From NCBI RefSeq assembly GCF_025465995.1, contig NZ_JANLNY010000030.1, positions 1 to 64,000 on the forward strand: a stretch of DNA of 64,000 nucleotides, written 5' to 3'. A program made the translations under genes and the position numbers. The notes below the pieces were generated by a model that did no database searches, was not told the origin of the DNA, and saw only the letters and a list, made by a program, of their open reading frames with translations. Positions 11,923 through 25,342 of the stretch are shown here, one piece after another; the first letter of the stretch is position 1; each line of letters opens with the position of its first letter. Source of the DNA: Pseudomonas sp. 5P_3.1_Bac2. Its GTDB lineage: Bacteria; Pseudomonadota; Gammaproteobacteria; Pseudomonadales; Pseudomonadaceae.

Positions 11923-11986
11923 CACGTGACGCGAATTGAGAGCGCGGCTTAACCGCCCGCTCTCTGCTCCGCCAGGAGGAAAGGCC

Positions 11987-16186
<4,200 letters not shown>

Positions 16187-16193
16187 GAACAGG

Positions 16194-16220
16194 GCCCCGC
16201 TGCTTCGGTAGCGGGGCTTT
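16194..16220 (+). terminator. Terminator of rpoBC
   Basis: An eight-pair stem GCCCCGCT/AGCGGGGC, capped by GCTTCGGT with a TTCG tetraloop, is followed by TTTGT. It lies four bases before the -35 of the rpsL promoter. Confidence 0.85.
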
Positions 16221-16223
16221 GTC

Positions 16224-16252
16224 TTGACTGGGGCGGTGAGTCTCTTTAGACT
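16224..16252 (+). promoter_or_regulatory. Promoter of the str operon (rpsL)
   Basis: TTGACT (16224-16229), a 17-base spacer and TAGACT (16247-16252). The -10 is part of a small perfect inverted repeat TGAGTCT/AGACTCA (16237-16254). The predicted start is near 16259, giving a leader of about 80 nt. Confidence 0.7.
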
Positions 16253-16268
16253 CATGCACCCCTAAATT

Positions 16269-16298
16269 TGGCAGGGCATGTGCTCTGCCATTTTGTTT
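16269..16298 (+). promoter_or_regulatory. Attenuator-like hairpin in the rpsL leader
   Basis: TGGCAGGGC pairs over nine positions (one wobble) with GCTCTGCCA around an ATGT loop and is followed by TTTTGTTT, the form of an intrinsic terminator, about 42 bases before the rpsL start codon. An rpsL leader RNA has been described in pseudomonads; whether this is that motif needs a covariance search. Confidence 0.6.
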
Positions 16299-16339
16299 AT
16301 GTAGGGCAATAGCGTCGAAAGACAACAGTGGAGCTTAAG

Positions 16340-16711
16340 ATGGCAACTATCAACCAGCTGGTACGTCAGCCGCGTAAGCGTATCGTCGAGAAATCCGACG
16401 TACCTGCGCTGCAGAACTGCCCGCAGCGTCGTGGTGTGTGCACTCGTGTGTATACCACTACGCCGAAAAAACCTAACTCGGCATTGCGTAAAGTTTGCCG
16501 TGTACGCCTGACCAACGGTTTCGAGGTTTCCTCGTACATCGGTGGTGAAGGCCACAACCTGCAAGAGCACAGCGTCGTTCTGATTCGCGGCGGCCGTGTA
16601 AAAGACTTGCCAGGTGTGCGTTACCACACCGTTCGCGGTTCGCTGGATACCTCCGGCGTTAAAGACCGTAAACAAGGTCGTTCGAAGTACGGTACCAAGC
16701 GTCCGAAGTAA
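16340..16711 (+). CDS. rpsL: 30S ribosomal protein S12
   Basis: S12 lines the decoding centre. The 123-aa protein carries the streptomycin-relevant loop TTPKKPNSALRK with wild-type Lys43, and the second loop GGRVKDLPGVRYH. The start is ATG at 16340 (MATINQLVRQ). First gene of the str operon, preceded by its own promoter and leader hairpin. Confidence 0.98.
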   Translation: MATINQLVRQPRKRIVEKSDVPALQNCPQRRGVCTRVYTTTPKKPNSALRKVCRVRLTNGFEVSSYIGGEGHNLQEHSVVLIRGGRVKDLPGVRYHTVRGSLDTSGVKDRKQGRSKYGTKRPK

Positions 16712-16828
16712 TCGGCGCTGTGTATTGAATTACGAGTTTCTATTTTCTGAGTCGATAAGAGTAAGGTCGGGCTGCCATCGCAAGGTGTGGTCCCGGGCTA
16801 ACCTGAAGACCGTTTGAGGGCTTATCAA

Positions 16829-17299
16829 ATGCCAAGACGTCGTGTAGCAGCCAAGCGCGAAGTGCTTGACGATCCAAAATACGGAAGCCAAATCCTGGCC
16901 AAGTTCATGAACCACGTGATGGAAAGCGGCAAAAAAGCCGTTGCCGAGCGTATCGTTTATGGTGCCCTGGATAAGGTTAAAGAGCGTAAGAACAGCGATC
17001 CCCTGGAAATCTTCGAGAAAGCTCTCGACGCCATCGCTCCGCTGGTCGAAGTGAAGTCGCGCCGTGTTGGCGGTGCTACTTACCAGGTTCCGGTCGAAGT
17101 TCGTCCGTCCCGTCGTAACGCTCTTGCCATGCGCTGGCTGGTAGATTTCGCCCGTAAACGTGGCGAGAAATCCATGGCTTTGCGTTTGGCTGGTGAGTTG
17201 CTGGATGCTGCTGAAGGCAAAGGCGCTGCAGTTAAGAAGCGTGAAGACGTGCACCGTATGGCTGAGGCCAACAAAGCTTTCTCGCACTACCGCTTCTAA
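16829..17299 (+). CDS. rpsG: 30S ribosomal protein S7
   Basis: S7 nucleates the 30S head and in E. coli represses the str message. The 156-aa protein begins MPRRRVAAKREVLDDPKYGS and has the usual rRNA-binding helices. The 117-base gap after rpsL is where the S7 regulatory structure would lie; I see no hairpin there clear enough to name. Followed 30 bases later by fusA. Confidence 0.97.
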   Translation: MPRRRVAAKREVLDDPKYGSQILAKFMNHVMESGKKAVAERIVYGALDKVKERKNSDPLEIFEKALDAIAPLVEVKSRRVGGATYQVPVEVRPSRRNALAMRWLVDFARKRGEKSMALRLAGELLDAAEGKGAAVKKREDVHRMAEANKAFSHYRF

Positions 17300-17329
17300 A
17301 TCTAGCATCCCAATTTTTGCGAGGGCTTT

Positions 17330-19432
17330 ATGGCTCGTACAACTCCGATTAACCGCTACCGTAATATTGGTATCTGTGCGCACGTGGATGCGGGCAAGAC
17401 CACTACTACTGAGCGGATCCTGTTTTACACAGGCGTAAACCACAAGCTGGGCGAAGTGCACGACGGTGCAGCGACCACTGACTGGATGGTTCAGGAGCAA
17501 GAGCGCGGTATTACCATTACCTCCGCTGCTGTAACTACCTTCTGGAAAGGTTCGCGTAGCCAGTTTGATAACTACCGCGTAAACGTTATTGATACCCCCG
17601 GTCACGTGGACTTCACCATCGAAGTAGAGCGCTCGCTGCGCGTACTCGACGGCGCTGTCGTGGTGTTCTGTGGTACCTCTGGTGTTGAGCCGCAGTCCGA
17701 AACCGTATGGCGTCAAGCCAACAAGTACGGTGTTCCACGTATCGTTTACGTGAACAAAATGGACCGTCAAGGCGCCAACTTCCTGCGCGTAGTTGAGCAG
17801 ATCAAAAAGCGTCTGGGCCATACTCCGGTTCCAGTACAGCTGGCGATCGGTGCAGAAGAGAACTTCCTGGGTCAGATCGATCTGATCAAGATGAAGGCTA
17901 TCTACTGGAACGACGACGACAAAGGCATGACCTACCGTGAGGAAGAAATTCCTGCGGAGATGCTGGCTCAGGCTGAAGAATATCGCTCGAACATGGTTGA
18001 GGCTGCTGCCGAAGCCAACGAAGAGCTGATGAACAAGTACCTGGAAGGCGGCGAGCTGTCGATCGAAGAGATCAAAGCTGGTCTGCGTCAGCGTACTCTG
18101 GCCGGTGAAATCGTTCCTGCGGTCTGCGGTACTTCGTTCAAGAACAAAGGCGTGCCTTTGGTTCTCGACGCCGTTATCGACTACCTGCCAGCGCCGACTG
18201 ACATTCCGCCAATCAAAGGCGTGCATCCAGACAACGAAGAGCAAGAAGATGAGCGTTATGCAGACGATGCTGCGCCGTTCTCCGCTCTGGCGTTCAAGAT
18301 CGCGACTGACCCATTCGTGGGTACTCTGACCTTTACTCGCGTTTATTCGGGCGTGCTGGCTTCCGGCGACTCCGTGATCAACTCGGTAAAAGGTAAGAAA
18401 GAGCGCGTTGGCCGTATGGTGCAGATGCACGCTAACCAGCGTGAAGAGATCAAAGAAGTTCGCGCTGGCGACATCGCGGCTCTGATCGGCATGAAGGACG
18501 TCACCACTGGTGACACCCTGTGCGACCTGAACCAACAAATCATCCTTGAGCGTATGGACTTCCCGGAGCCGGTTATTTCGGTTGCCGTTGAGCCAAAAAC
18601 CAAGGCTGACCAGGAAAAAATGGGTATTGCTCTGAGCCGTCTGGCCCAGGAAGATCCATCGTTCCGCGTTAAGACTGACGAAGAGACTGGCCAGACCATC
18701 ATCTCGGGTATGGGTGAGCTTCACCTGGATATCCTGGTTGACCGTATGCGTCGTGAATTCAACGTCGAGGCCAACATCGGTAAGCCGCAAGTTTCTTACC
18801 GTGAAAAAATCACCAAAAACTGCGAAATCGAAGGCAAGTTCGTTCGTCAGTCTGGTGGTCGTGGTCAGTTCGGTCACTGCTGGATTCGCTTTGCTCCGGC
18901 TGATGAAGGCCAGGAAGGTCTGGTATTCGTCAACGAAGTAGTTGGTGGTGTGGTTCCGAAGGAATACATCCCGGCGATTCAGAAGGGTATCGAAGAGCAG
19001 ATGAAGAACGGCGTTGTCGCCGGCTATCCGCTGATCGGCCTGAAAGCTACTGTGTTTGACGGCTCGTACCACGATGTCGACTCCAACGAAATGGCGTTCA
19101 AGGTGGCTGCCTCTATGGCAACCAAGCAGCTGGCCCAGAAGGGCGGCGGCGTAGTACTTGAGCCAATCATGAAAGTCGAAGTAGTAACCCCTGAAGACTA
19201 CATGGGGGACGTGATGGGTGACCTGAACCGTCGTCGTGGTCTGATCCAGGGCATGGAAGATTCGGTATCGGGCAAAGTGATCCGTGCTGAGGTTCCGCTG
19301 GGTGAGATGTTCGGTTATGCGACCGACGTCCGTTCCATGTCTCAGGGTCGCGCAAGCTACTCCATGGAATTCTCGAAGTACTCTGAAGCTCCGGCGAACA
19401 TCGTCGAAGCGCTCATTAAAAAACAAGGCTGA
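17330..19432 (+). CDS. fusA: Elongation factor G
   Basis: EF-G drives ribosomal translocation and, with RRF, ribosome recycling. The 700-aa GTPase shows AHVDAGKTTTTERIL near residues 17-31, DTPGHVDFT near 88-96 and NKMDRQGANF near 141-150, then domains II-V with the domain IV tip region in the last third. Its place between rpsG and tuf marks it as the canonical str-operon copy; pseudomonads often carry a second fusA elsewhere. Confidence 0.98.
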   Translation: MARTTPINRYRNIGICAHVDAGKTTTTERILFYTGVNHKLGEVHDGAATTDWMVQEQERGITITSAAVTTFWKGSRSQFDNYRVNVIDTPGHVDFTIEVERSLRVLDGAVVVFCGTSGVEPQSETVWRQANKYGVPRIVYVNKMDRQGANFLRVVEQIKKRLGHTPVPVQLAIGAEENFLGQIDLIKMKAIYWNDDDKGMTYREEEIPAEMLAQAEEYRSNMVEAAAEANEELMNKYLEGGELSIEEIKAGLRQRTLAGEIVPAVCGTSFKNKGVPLVLDAVIDYLPAPTDIPPIKGVHPDNEEQEDERYADDAAPFSALAFKIATDPFVGTLTFTRVYSGVLASGDSVINSVKGKKERVGRMVQMHANQREEIKEVRAGDIAALIGMKDVTTGDTLCDLNQQIILERMDFPEPVISVAVEPKTKADQEKMGIALSRLAQEDPSFRVKTDEETGQTIISGMGELHLDILVDRMRREFNVEANIGKPQVSYREKITKNCEIEGKFVRQSGGRGQFGHCWIRFAPADEGQEGLVFVNEVVGGVVPKEYIPAIQKGIEEQMKNGVVAGYPLIGLKATVFDGSYHDVDSNEMAFKVAASMATKQLAQKGGGVVLEPIMKVEVVTPEDYMGDVMGDLNRRRGLIQGMEDSVSGKVIRAEVPLGEMFGYATDVRSMSQGRASYSMEFSKYSEAPANIVEALIKKQG

Positions 19433-19463
19433 TTCAGCCCCTTTACGCTAGGAGTTAATTGTC

Positions 19464-20657
19464 GTGGCTAAAGAAAAATTTGAACGTAACAAACCGCACG
19501 TCAACGTTGGCACTATCGGTCACGTTGACCACGGTAAAACCACTCTGACCGCTGCTCTGACTCGCGTCTGCTCCGAAGTTTTCGGTTCGGCTCGTGTTGA
19601 CTTCGACAAGATCGACAGCGCTCCAGAAGAAAAAGCTCGTGGTATCACCATCAACACCGCTCACGTAGAGTACGACTCGACTATTCGTCACTACGCGCAC
19701 GTTGACTGCCCAGGCCACGCCGACTACGTCAAAAACATGATCACTGGTGCTGCCCAAATGGACGGCGCGATCCTGGTTTGCTCGGCTGCCGATGGTCCGA
19801 TGCCACAAACTCGTGAGCACATCCTGCTGTCCCGTCAGGTAGGCGTTCCTTACATCGTCGTGTTCCTGAACAAGGCCGACATGGTTGACGACGCTGAGCT
19901 GCTGGAACTGGTTGAGATGGAAGTTCGCGACCTGCTCAGCACTTACGATTTCCCAGGTGACGACACTCCAATCATCATCGGTTCCGCTCTGATGGCGCTG
20001 AACGGTGAAGATGAGGGTGGTCTGGGTACTTCGGCTGTTAAGAAGCTGGTTGAGACTCTGGACAGCTACATCCCAGAGCCTGAGCGTGCTATCGACAAGC
20101 CGTTCCTGATGCCAATCGAAGACGTGTTCTCGATCTCCGGTCGCGGTACTGTGGTAACCGGTCGTATCGAGCGCGGCATCGTTAAGATCCAGGAAGAAAT
20201 CGAGATCGTTGGTCTGCGTGACACCACCAAGACCACTTGCACCGGCGTTGAAATGTTCCGCAAGCTGCTGGACGAAGGCCGTGCTGGTGAGAACTGTGGC
20301 GTTCTGCTGCGTGGCACCAAGCGTGACGACGTTGAGCGTGGTCAGGTTCTGGTTAAGCCAGGTTCGGTTAAGCCGCACACTACCTTCACTGCAGAAGTGT
20401 ACGTGCTGAGCAAAGAAGAAGGCGGCCGTCATACTCCGTTCTTCAAAGGCTACCGTCCTCAGTTCTACTTCCGTACTACTGACGTAACTGGTAACTGCGA
20501 ACTGCCAGAAGGCGTTGAGATGGTAATGCCAGGTGACAACATTCAAATGACTGTCACTCTGATCAAAACCATCGCGATGGAAGAAGGTCTGCGTTTCGCC
20601 ATTCGTGAAGGCGGTCGTACCGTCGGCGCTGGCGTCGTAGCCAAAATCATCGCTTAA
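19464..20657 (+). CDS. tufA: Elongation factor Tu (copy 2)
   Basis: Second EF-Tu gene, at the classical end of the str operon. The 397-aa product is identical to copy 1 except Lys194 in place of Arg194. It starts with GTG at 19464, preceded by AGGAGT, while copy 1 starts with ATG. Synonymous differences are concentrated in about the first 90 and last 60 bases. It ends with TAA and a terminator 18 bases on. Confidence 0.98.
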   Translation: MAKEKFERNKPHVNVGTIGHVDHGKTTLTAALTRVCSEVFGSARVDFDKIDSAPEEKARGITINTAHVEYDSTIRHYAHVDCPGHADYVKNMITGAAQMDGAILVCSAADGPMPQTREHILLSRQVGVPYIVVFLNKADMVDDAELLELVEMEVRDLLSTYDFPGDDTPIIIGSALMALNGEDEGGLGTSAVKKLVETLDSYIPEPERAIDKPFLMPIEDVFSISGRGTVVTGRIERGIVKIQEEIEIVGLRDTTKTTCTGVEMFRKLLDEGRAGENCGVLLRGTKRDDVERGQVLVKPGSVKPHTTFTAEVYVLSKEEGGRHTPFFKGYRPQFYFRTTDVTGNCELPEGVEMVMPGDNIQMTVTLIKTIAMEEGLRFAIREGGRTVGAGVVAKIIA

Positions 20658-20675
20658 GTGATGATTTGAGAAAAA

Positions 20676-20700
20676 GCCTCCGCTTGCGGGGGCTTTTTTA
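20676..20700 (+). terminator. Terminator of the str operon
   Basis: GCCTCCGC pairs with GCGGGGGC (one T-G wobble) around a very short loop, preceded by AAAAA and followed by TTTTTTA. The rpsJ promoter begins six bases later. Confidence 0.9.
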
Positions 20701-20705
20701 TTGGG

Positions 20706-20734
20706 TTGACACCTGCTAGGGGCGTCTATAGAAT
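20706..20734 (+). promoter_or_regulatory. Promoter of the S10 operon
   Basis: TTGACA (20706-20711), 17-base spacer, TAGAAT (20729-20734, within TATAGAAT). Both hexamers are near consensus. The start near 20741 gives a leader of about 58 nt, too short for an E. coli-like L4-responsive S10 leader. Confidence 0.85.
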
Positions 20735-20798
20735 CACGCCTCCTTTTAGCGGGCGTATTGCGCCCGTTGGGAATAGCAGCTTGGAATCTGAGGTCAAA

Positions 20799-21110
20799 AT
20801 GCAAAACCAACAAATCCGTATTCGGTTGAAGGCTTTTGACCATCGCCTGATCGATCAATCAACCCAGGAAATCGTGGAAACCGCGAAACGTACTGGTGCT
20901 CAGGTGCGTGGTCCGATTCCTCTGCCTACCCGCAAAGAGCGGTTCACTGTACTGACTTCCCCGCACGTCAACAAAGACGCGCGTGATCAGTACGAGATCC
21001 GTACTCATAAGCGTGTTCTGGACATTGTCCAGCCAACGGATAAAACCGTTGACGCGCTGATGAAGCTCGACCTTGCGGCTGGCGTGGAAGTGCAGATCAG
21101 CCTCGGCTAA
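20799..21110 (+). CDS. rpsJ: 30S ribosomal protein S10
   Basis: S10 is a 30S head protein that also acts as NusE with NusB in antitermination. The 103-aa protein begins MQNQQIRIRLKAFDHRLIDQ at the ATG at 20799; the longer frame from 20706 is non-coding leader. First gene of the S10 operon. Confidence 0.98.
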   Translation: MQNQQIRIRLKAFDHRLIDQSTQEIVETAKRTGAQVRGPIPLPTRKERFTVLTSPHVNKDARDQYEIRTHKRVLDIVQPTDKTVDALMKLDLAAGVEVQISLG

Positions 21111-21194
21111 AACCGTTTTAGGTTTTAGTCGTGTAACGCTCTGAAATGGGCGGCCATAGCGGGTGAAAGCCCCGTACACTCATGAGGTTACAAC

Positions 21195-21830
21195 ATGACT
21201 ATTGGTGTAGTCGGTCGTAAATGCGGCATGACCCGTATTTTCACCGAAGAAGGTGTCTCCATTCCGGTTACGGTCATTGAGATCGAGCCGAATCGTGTCA
21301 CTCAGTTCAAAACTGAAGAGTCCGATGGCTATCGTGCAGTGCAAGTCACTGTCGGTGAGCGTCGCGCTTCTCGTGTCAGCAAGGCGCAAGCCGGTCACTT
21401 CGCTAAGGCGAATGTCGCGGCAGGTCGTACTGTTCTGGAATTCCGTCTTGAAGAAGGCGACTACCAGGCTGGCGATCTGATCAACGCTGAAATTTTCCAA
21501 GCTGGTCAACTGGTGGATGTCACCGGTCAGTCCAAAGGTAAAGGCTTTGCCGGTACCATCAAGCGTTGGAACTTCCGCGGCCAAGACAACACTCACGGTA
21601 ACTCCGTGTCCCACCGTGTACCGGGTTCCATTGGCCAATGCCAGACTCCAGGTCGCGTATTCAAGGGCAAAAAAATGTCCGGTCACATGGGTGCTGAGCG
21701 CGTGACTGTGCAGTCCCTGGAAGTAGTGCGCGTCGATGCTGAACGCAACCTGCTGCTGGTCAAGGGTGCCGTTCCTGGCGCTACTGGCGGCAACCTGGTT
21801 GTCCGTCCGGCAGCCAAGGCTCGCGGTTAA
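21195..21830 (+). CDS. rplC: 50S ribosomal protein L3
   Basis: L3 is an early assembly protein reaching toward the peptidyl transferase centre. The 211-aa sequence has the N-terminal barrel (VVGRKCGMTRIFTEEG) and the extended loop with GNSVSHRVPGSIGQCQTPGRV, whose Gln is the usual site of methylation by PrmB. Twelve bases separate it from rplD. Confidence 0.97.
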   Translation: MTIGVVGRKCGMTRIFTEEGVSIPVTVIEIEPNRVTQFKTEESDGYRAVQVTVGERRASRVSKAQAGHFAKANVAAGRTVLEFRLEEGDYQAGDLINAEIFQAGQLVDVTGQSKGKGFAGTIKRWNFRGQDNTHGNSVSHRVPGSIGQCQTPGRVFKGKKMSGHMGAERVTVQSLEVVRVDAERNLLLVKGAVPGATGGNLVVRPAAKARG

Positions 21831-21842
21831 GGGGAAGCTGAC

Positions 21843-22445
21843 ATGCAATTAAATGTAAATGGCGCTCAAGCGATCGAAGTATCCGAAGCCACTTTTGGCG
21901 GCGCATACAACGAGACCCTGGTTCACCAAGCTGTTGTGGCCTACATGGCCGGCGGCCGTCAGGGCAGCAAGCAACAAAAGACCCGTTCTGACGTAGCCGG
22001 TGGCGGTAAGCGCCCATGGCGTCAGAAAGGTACTGGCCGTGCTCGTGCTGGTACTACTCGTGGTCCGATCTGGCGTGGCGGTGGTGTGACCTTTGCGGCC
22101 CGTCCGCAGAATCACGACCAAAAGCTGAACAAGAAGATGTATCGCGCGGCTATCCGTTCGATTCTTGCTGAGCTGGTTCGTACTGATCGCCTGATCGTGG
22201 TTGAAGACTTCAGCGTTGAAGCGCCGAAGACTAAAGACCTGCTGAACAAGCTGAATGGCATGGGTCTGACCGACGTTTTGATCGTGTCCGATGCTGTAGA
22301 TGAGAATCTGTACCTGGCTGCCCGCAACTTGCCGCACGTTGATGTGCGCGACGTTCAAGGTTCCGACCCGGTCAGTCTGATCGCGTACGAAAAGGTGCTG
22401 GTCACCGTTTCTGCCGTGAAGAAATTCGAGGAGCTGCTGGGATGA
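21843..22445 (+). CDS. rplD: 50S ribosomal protein L4
   Basis: L4 lines the exit tunnel and in E. coli represses its own operon. The 200-aa protein has the tunnel loop rich in Gly, Lys and Arg (GGGKRPWRQKGTGRARAGTT) at about residues 57-76. It overlaps rplW by four bases (ATGA), indicating coupled translation. Confidence 0.97.
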   Translation: MQLNVNGAQAIEVSEATFGGAYNETLVHQAVVAYMAGGRQGSKQQKTRSDVAGGGKRPWRQKGTGRARAGTTRGPIWRGGGVTFAARPQNHDQKLNKKMYRAAIRSILAELVRTDRLIVVEDFSVEAPKTKDLLNKLNGMGLTDVLIVSDAVDENLYLAARNLPHVDVRDVQGSDPVSLIAYEKVLVTVSAVKKFEELLG

Positions 22446-22741
22446 ACCAGGAACGCGTATTTAAAGTGCTGCTTGGCCCGCACATCTCCGAGAAGGCCAC
22501 GGTTCTCGCTGACAAGAAAAGTCAGTTCGTTTTCAAGGTTGCTACTGACGCAACCAAGCTGGAAATCAAGAAGGCTGTTGAAAGCCTGTTCGGCGTGAAG
22601 GTTGAGCATGTGACTACTCAGAACGTTCTGGGTAAGACCAAGCGCACCGCTCGCGGTCTGGGCAAGCGCAACGACTGGAAGAAAGCGATCATTTCGCTTC
22701 AGCCAGGCCAAGATCTCGATTTCTCCAGCAGTGCTGAGTAA
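22442..22741 (+). CDS. rplW: 50S ribosomal protein L23
   Basis: L23 sits at the tunnel exit and docks SRP and trigger factor. The 99-aa protein shows LLGPHISEKATVLADKKSQFVF at the N-terminus and the basic KTKRTARGLGKRNDWKKA loop. Overlaps rplD by four bases. Confidence 0.97.
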   Translation: MNQERVFKVLLGPHISEKATVLADKKSQFVFKVATDATKLEIKKAVESLFGVKVEHVTTQNVLGKTKRTARGLGKRNDWKKAIISLQPGQDLDFSSSAE

Positions 22742-22755
22742 GGAAGGGGTGCATC

Positions 22756-23580
22756 ATGGCAATCGTTAAATGCAAACCGACTTCCGCTGGCCGCCGTTTT
22801 GTGGTCAAGGTGGTCAATCAGGAGCTGCACAAAGGCGCTCCGTACGCTCCGCTGCTCGAGAAGAAGTCGAAGACTGGCGGTCGTAACAACAACGGTCGTA
22901 TCACTACTCGTCACATCGGTGGTGGTCACAAGCAGCATTACCGTCTGGTCGATTTCCGTCGCAACGACAAAGATGGCATTCCAGCCACTGTCGAGCGTAT
23001 CGAATACGATCCGAACCGTACTGCGCACATCGCTCTGCTGAAATACGCTGACGGTGAGCGTCGCTACATCATCGCCCCTAAAGGCGTGAGCGCTGGCGAC
23101 CAGCTGATTGCTGGCATCATGGCTCCGATCAAGCCAGGCAATAGTCTGCAACTGCGTAACATTCCAGTTGGTAGCACTATTCACGGTATCGAACTGAAGC
23201 CGGGTAAAGGTGCTCAGATCGCTCGTTCTGCTGGTGCTTCGGCTCAGCTGATCGCTCGTGAAGGCGTCTACGTGACCCTGCGTCTGCGTTCCGGTGAAAT
23301 GCGTAAAGTCCTGGCTGAATGCCGTGCGACCCTGGGCGAAGTCTCGAACTCCGAGCACAGCCTGCGTTCGCTGGGTAAAGCTGGTGCTAAGCGCTGGCGT
23401 GGCGTTCGCCCAACCGTTCGTGGTGTTGCCATGAACCCGGTTGACCACCCACACGGTGGTGGTGAAGGTCGTACCTCTGGTGGTCGTCATCCGGTGTCTC
23501 CATGGGGCTTCCCGACTAAGGGCGCGAAGACTCGTGGTAACAAGCGCACCGATAACATGATCGTCCGTCGTCGCAAGTAA
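22756..23580 (+). CDS. rplB: 50S ribosomal protein L2
   Basis: L2 is required for subunit association and peptidyl transfer. The 274-aa protein ends with the conserved NPVDHPHGGGEGRTSGGRHP region carrying the functionally important histidine near residue 230. Length and motifs are standard. Confidence 0.98.
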   Translation: MAIVKCKPTSAGRRFVVKVVNQELHKGAPYAPLLEKKSKTGGRNNNGRITTRHIGGGHKQHYRLVDFRRNDKDGIPATVERIEYDPNRTAHIALLKYADGERRYIIAPKGVSAGDQLIAGIMAPIKPGNSLQLRNIPVGSTIHGIELKPGKGAQIARSAGASAQLIAREGVYVTLRLRSGEMRKVLAECRATLGEVSNSEHSLRSLGKAGAKRWRGVRPTVRGVAMNPVDHPHGGGEGRTSGGRHPVSPWGFPTKGAKTRGNKRTDNMIVRRRK

Positions 23581-23596
23581 ATAGAGGGATACGACA

Positions 23597-23872
23597 GTGC
23601 CACGTTCTCTGAAAAAAGGTCCTTTTATTGATCTTCACCTACTGAAGAAGATCGAAGTGGCGGTGGAAAAGAACGATCGCAAGCCAGTTAAAACCTGGTC
23701 GCGCCGTTCCATGATCCTGCCACAAATGGTCGGTCTGACCATCGCTGTACACAACGGTCGTCAACACGTCCCAGTTCTGGTGAACGAAGACATGGTCGGC
23801 CACAAACTGGGCGAATTTGCCGGCACTCGTACCTATCGTGGGCACGTGGCTGACAAGAAAGCCAAGCGTTAA
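23597..23872 (+). CDS. rpsS: 30S ribosomal protein S19
   Basis: A 91-aa 30S head protein contacting S13 and the A-site region. It begins with GTG at 23597 (MPRSLKKGPFIDLHLLKK) and contains RRSMILPQMVGLTIAVHNGR. It is followed 11 bases later by rplV. Confidence 0.97.
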   Translation: MPRSLKKGPFIDLHLLKKIEVAVEKNDRKPVKTWSRRSMILPQMVGLTIAVHNGRQHVPVLVNEDMVGHKLGEFAGTRTYRGHVADKKAKR

Positions 23873-23883
23873 GGGGTAAGGAA

Positions 23884-24216
23884 ATGGAAGTAGCCGCTAA
23901 GTTGTCGGGCGCTCGCATCTCCGCCCAGAAAGCCCGCTTGGTCGCCGACCAGATCCGCGGGAAGAAGGTGGGCGAAGCGCTCAACCTGCTGGCTTTCTCT
24001 AACAAGAAAGCTGCCGAGATCATGAAGAAAGTGCTGGAGTCGGCTGTAGCCAACGCCGAGCACAACGAAGGCGCAGACGTTGATGACCTGAAGGTCAGCA
24101 CTGTTTTCGTCAACGAGGGGCGTTCGCTGAAGCGCATCATGCCGCGTGCCAAAGGCCGCGCTGATCGCATCGTCAAGCGGTCTTGCCATATCACTGTCAA
24201 GGTTGCGGACAAGTAA
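23884..24216 (+). CDS. rplV: 50S ribosomal protein L22
   Basis: L22 has a beta-hairpin lining the exit tunnel. The 110-aa protein begins MEVAAKLSGARISAQKARLVAD and holds the hairpin loop RSLKRIMPRAKGRADRI, where macrolide-resistance changes arise in other species; no deletion is seen here. Confidence 0.97.
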   Translation: MEVAAKLSGARISAQKARLVADQIRGKKVGEALNLLAFSNKKAAEIMKKVLESAVANAEHNEGADVDDLKVSTVFVNEGRSLKRIMPRAKGRADRIVKRSCHITVKVADK

Positions 24217-24229
24217 CGGAGTCGATCAG

Positions 24230-24916
24230 ATGGGTCAGAAAGTACATCCCATTGGCATTCGCCTGGGAATCGTCAAGGATCATACCTCCGTCTGGTACGC
24301 AGACGGTCGCACATATGCCGACTATCTGTTCGCAGATCTGAAGGTGCGTGAGTATCTCCAAGACAAACTAAAAAGCGCGTCCGTAAGCCGTATCGACATT
24401 GCTCGCCCGGCTCAAACCGCACGCATCACCATCCACACCGCTCGTCCAGGTATCGTTATCGGGAAGAAAGGTGAGGACGTTGAGAAGCTGCGTCAGGACC
24501 TGACCAAGCAAATGGGTGTGCCAGTGCACATCAATATCGAAGAGATCCGCAAGCCGGAGCTCGACGGTATGCTGGTTGCGCAGAGCGTAGCTCAGCAGCT
24601 GGAGCGTCGTGTGATGTTCCGTCGCGCTATGAAGCGCGCTGTACAGAACGCCATGCGTATCGGTGCCAAGGGCATCAAAATCCAAGTGAGCGGTCGTCTG
24701 GGCGGTGCAGAAATTGCCCGTACTGAATGGTATCGCGAAGGTCGTGTGCCATTGCACACCCTGCGTGCCGATATCGACTATGCCACGTACGAAGCGCACA
24801 CCACTTATGGTGTGATCGGTGTCAAGGTTTGGATCTTCAAAGGCGAAGTAATTGGTGGTCGCCACGAAGAACTGAAACCACAAGCACCTGCGCCTCGTAA
24901 AAAAGCTGCTAAGTAA
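24230..24916 (+). CDS. rpsC: 30S ribosomal protein S3
   Basis: S3 lies at the mRNA entry channel and helps unwind mRNA. The 228-aa protein starts MGQKVHPIGIRLGIVKDHTS at 24230 and has the KH domain with VIGKKGEDVEKLR, then the C-terminal GRLGGAEIART region. The longer frame from 24146 lies inside rplV and is not used. Confidence 0.97.
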   Translation: MGQKVHPIGIRLGIVKDHTSVWYADGRTYADYLFADLKVREYLQDKLKSASVSRIDIARPAQTARITIHTARPGIVIGKKGEDVEKLRQDLTKQMGVPVHINIEEIRKPELDGMLVAQSVAQQLERRVMFRRAMKRAVQNAMRIGAKGIKIQVSGRLGGAEIARTEWYREGRVPLHTLRADIDYATYEAHTTYGVIGVKVWIFKGEVIGGRHEELKPQAPAPRKKAAK

Positions 24917-24928
24917 GGGGTACGCCAA

Positions 24929-25342
24929 ATGTTGCAACCAAAGCGTACGAAGTTCCGCAAGCAGATGACCGGCCACAACCGTGGCTTGGCTCAGCGCGGT
25001 AGCAAAGTCAGCTTCGGCGAGTTCGCGCTGAAGTCTGTCGCCCGCGGTCGTCTTACCGCCCGCCAGATCGAGTCCGCTCGTCGTGCTCTGACTCGTCACG
25101 TAAAACGTGGCGGGAAAATCTGGATTCGCGTGTTCCCGGACAAGCCTGTCACCAAGAAGCCTCTCGAAGTGCGGATGGGTAAAGGTAAGGGTAGCGTTGA
25201 GTATTGGGTAGCCCAGATCCAGCCAGGCAAAGTCCTGTATGAAATCGAGGGTGTTTCCGAAGAGCTGGCGCGTGAGGCTTTCGCCCTGGCTGCTGCAAAG
25301 CTGCCGCTCGCCACCACCTTTGTTAAGCGGACGGTGATGTGA
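24929..25342 (+). CDS. rplP: 50S ribosomal protein L16
   Basis: L16 organises the A-site tRNA region of the 50S subunit. The 137-aa protein begins [21 protein letters not shown] and contains [22 protein letters not shown]. The Arg in the AQRG-type segment that is hydroxylated by YcfD in E. coli appears as an equivalent basic residue. The stop overlaps the rpmC ATG by one base. Confidence 0.97.

Noticed and set aside
16730..19426. 898-codon open frame antisense to fusA and rpsG
   Set aside because: In codon register with fusA and explained by the lack of TTA, CTA and TCA codons; nothing conserved in the product.
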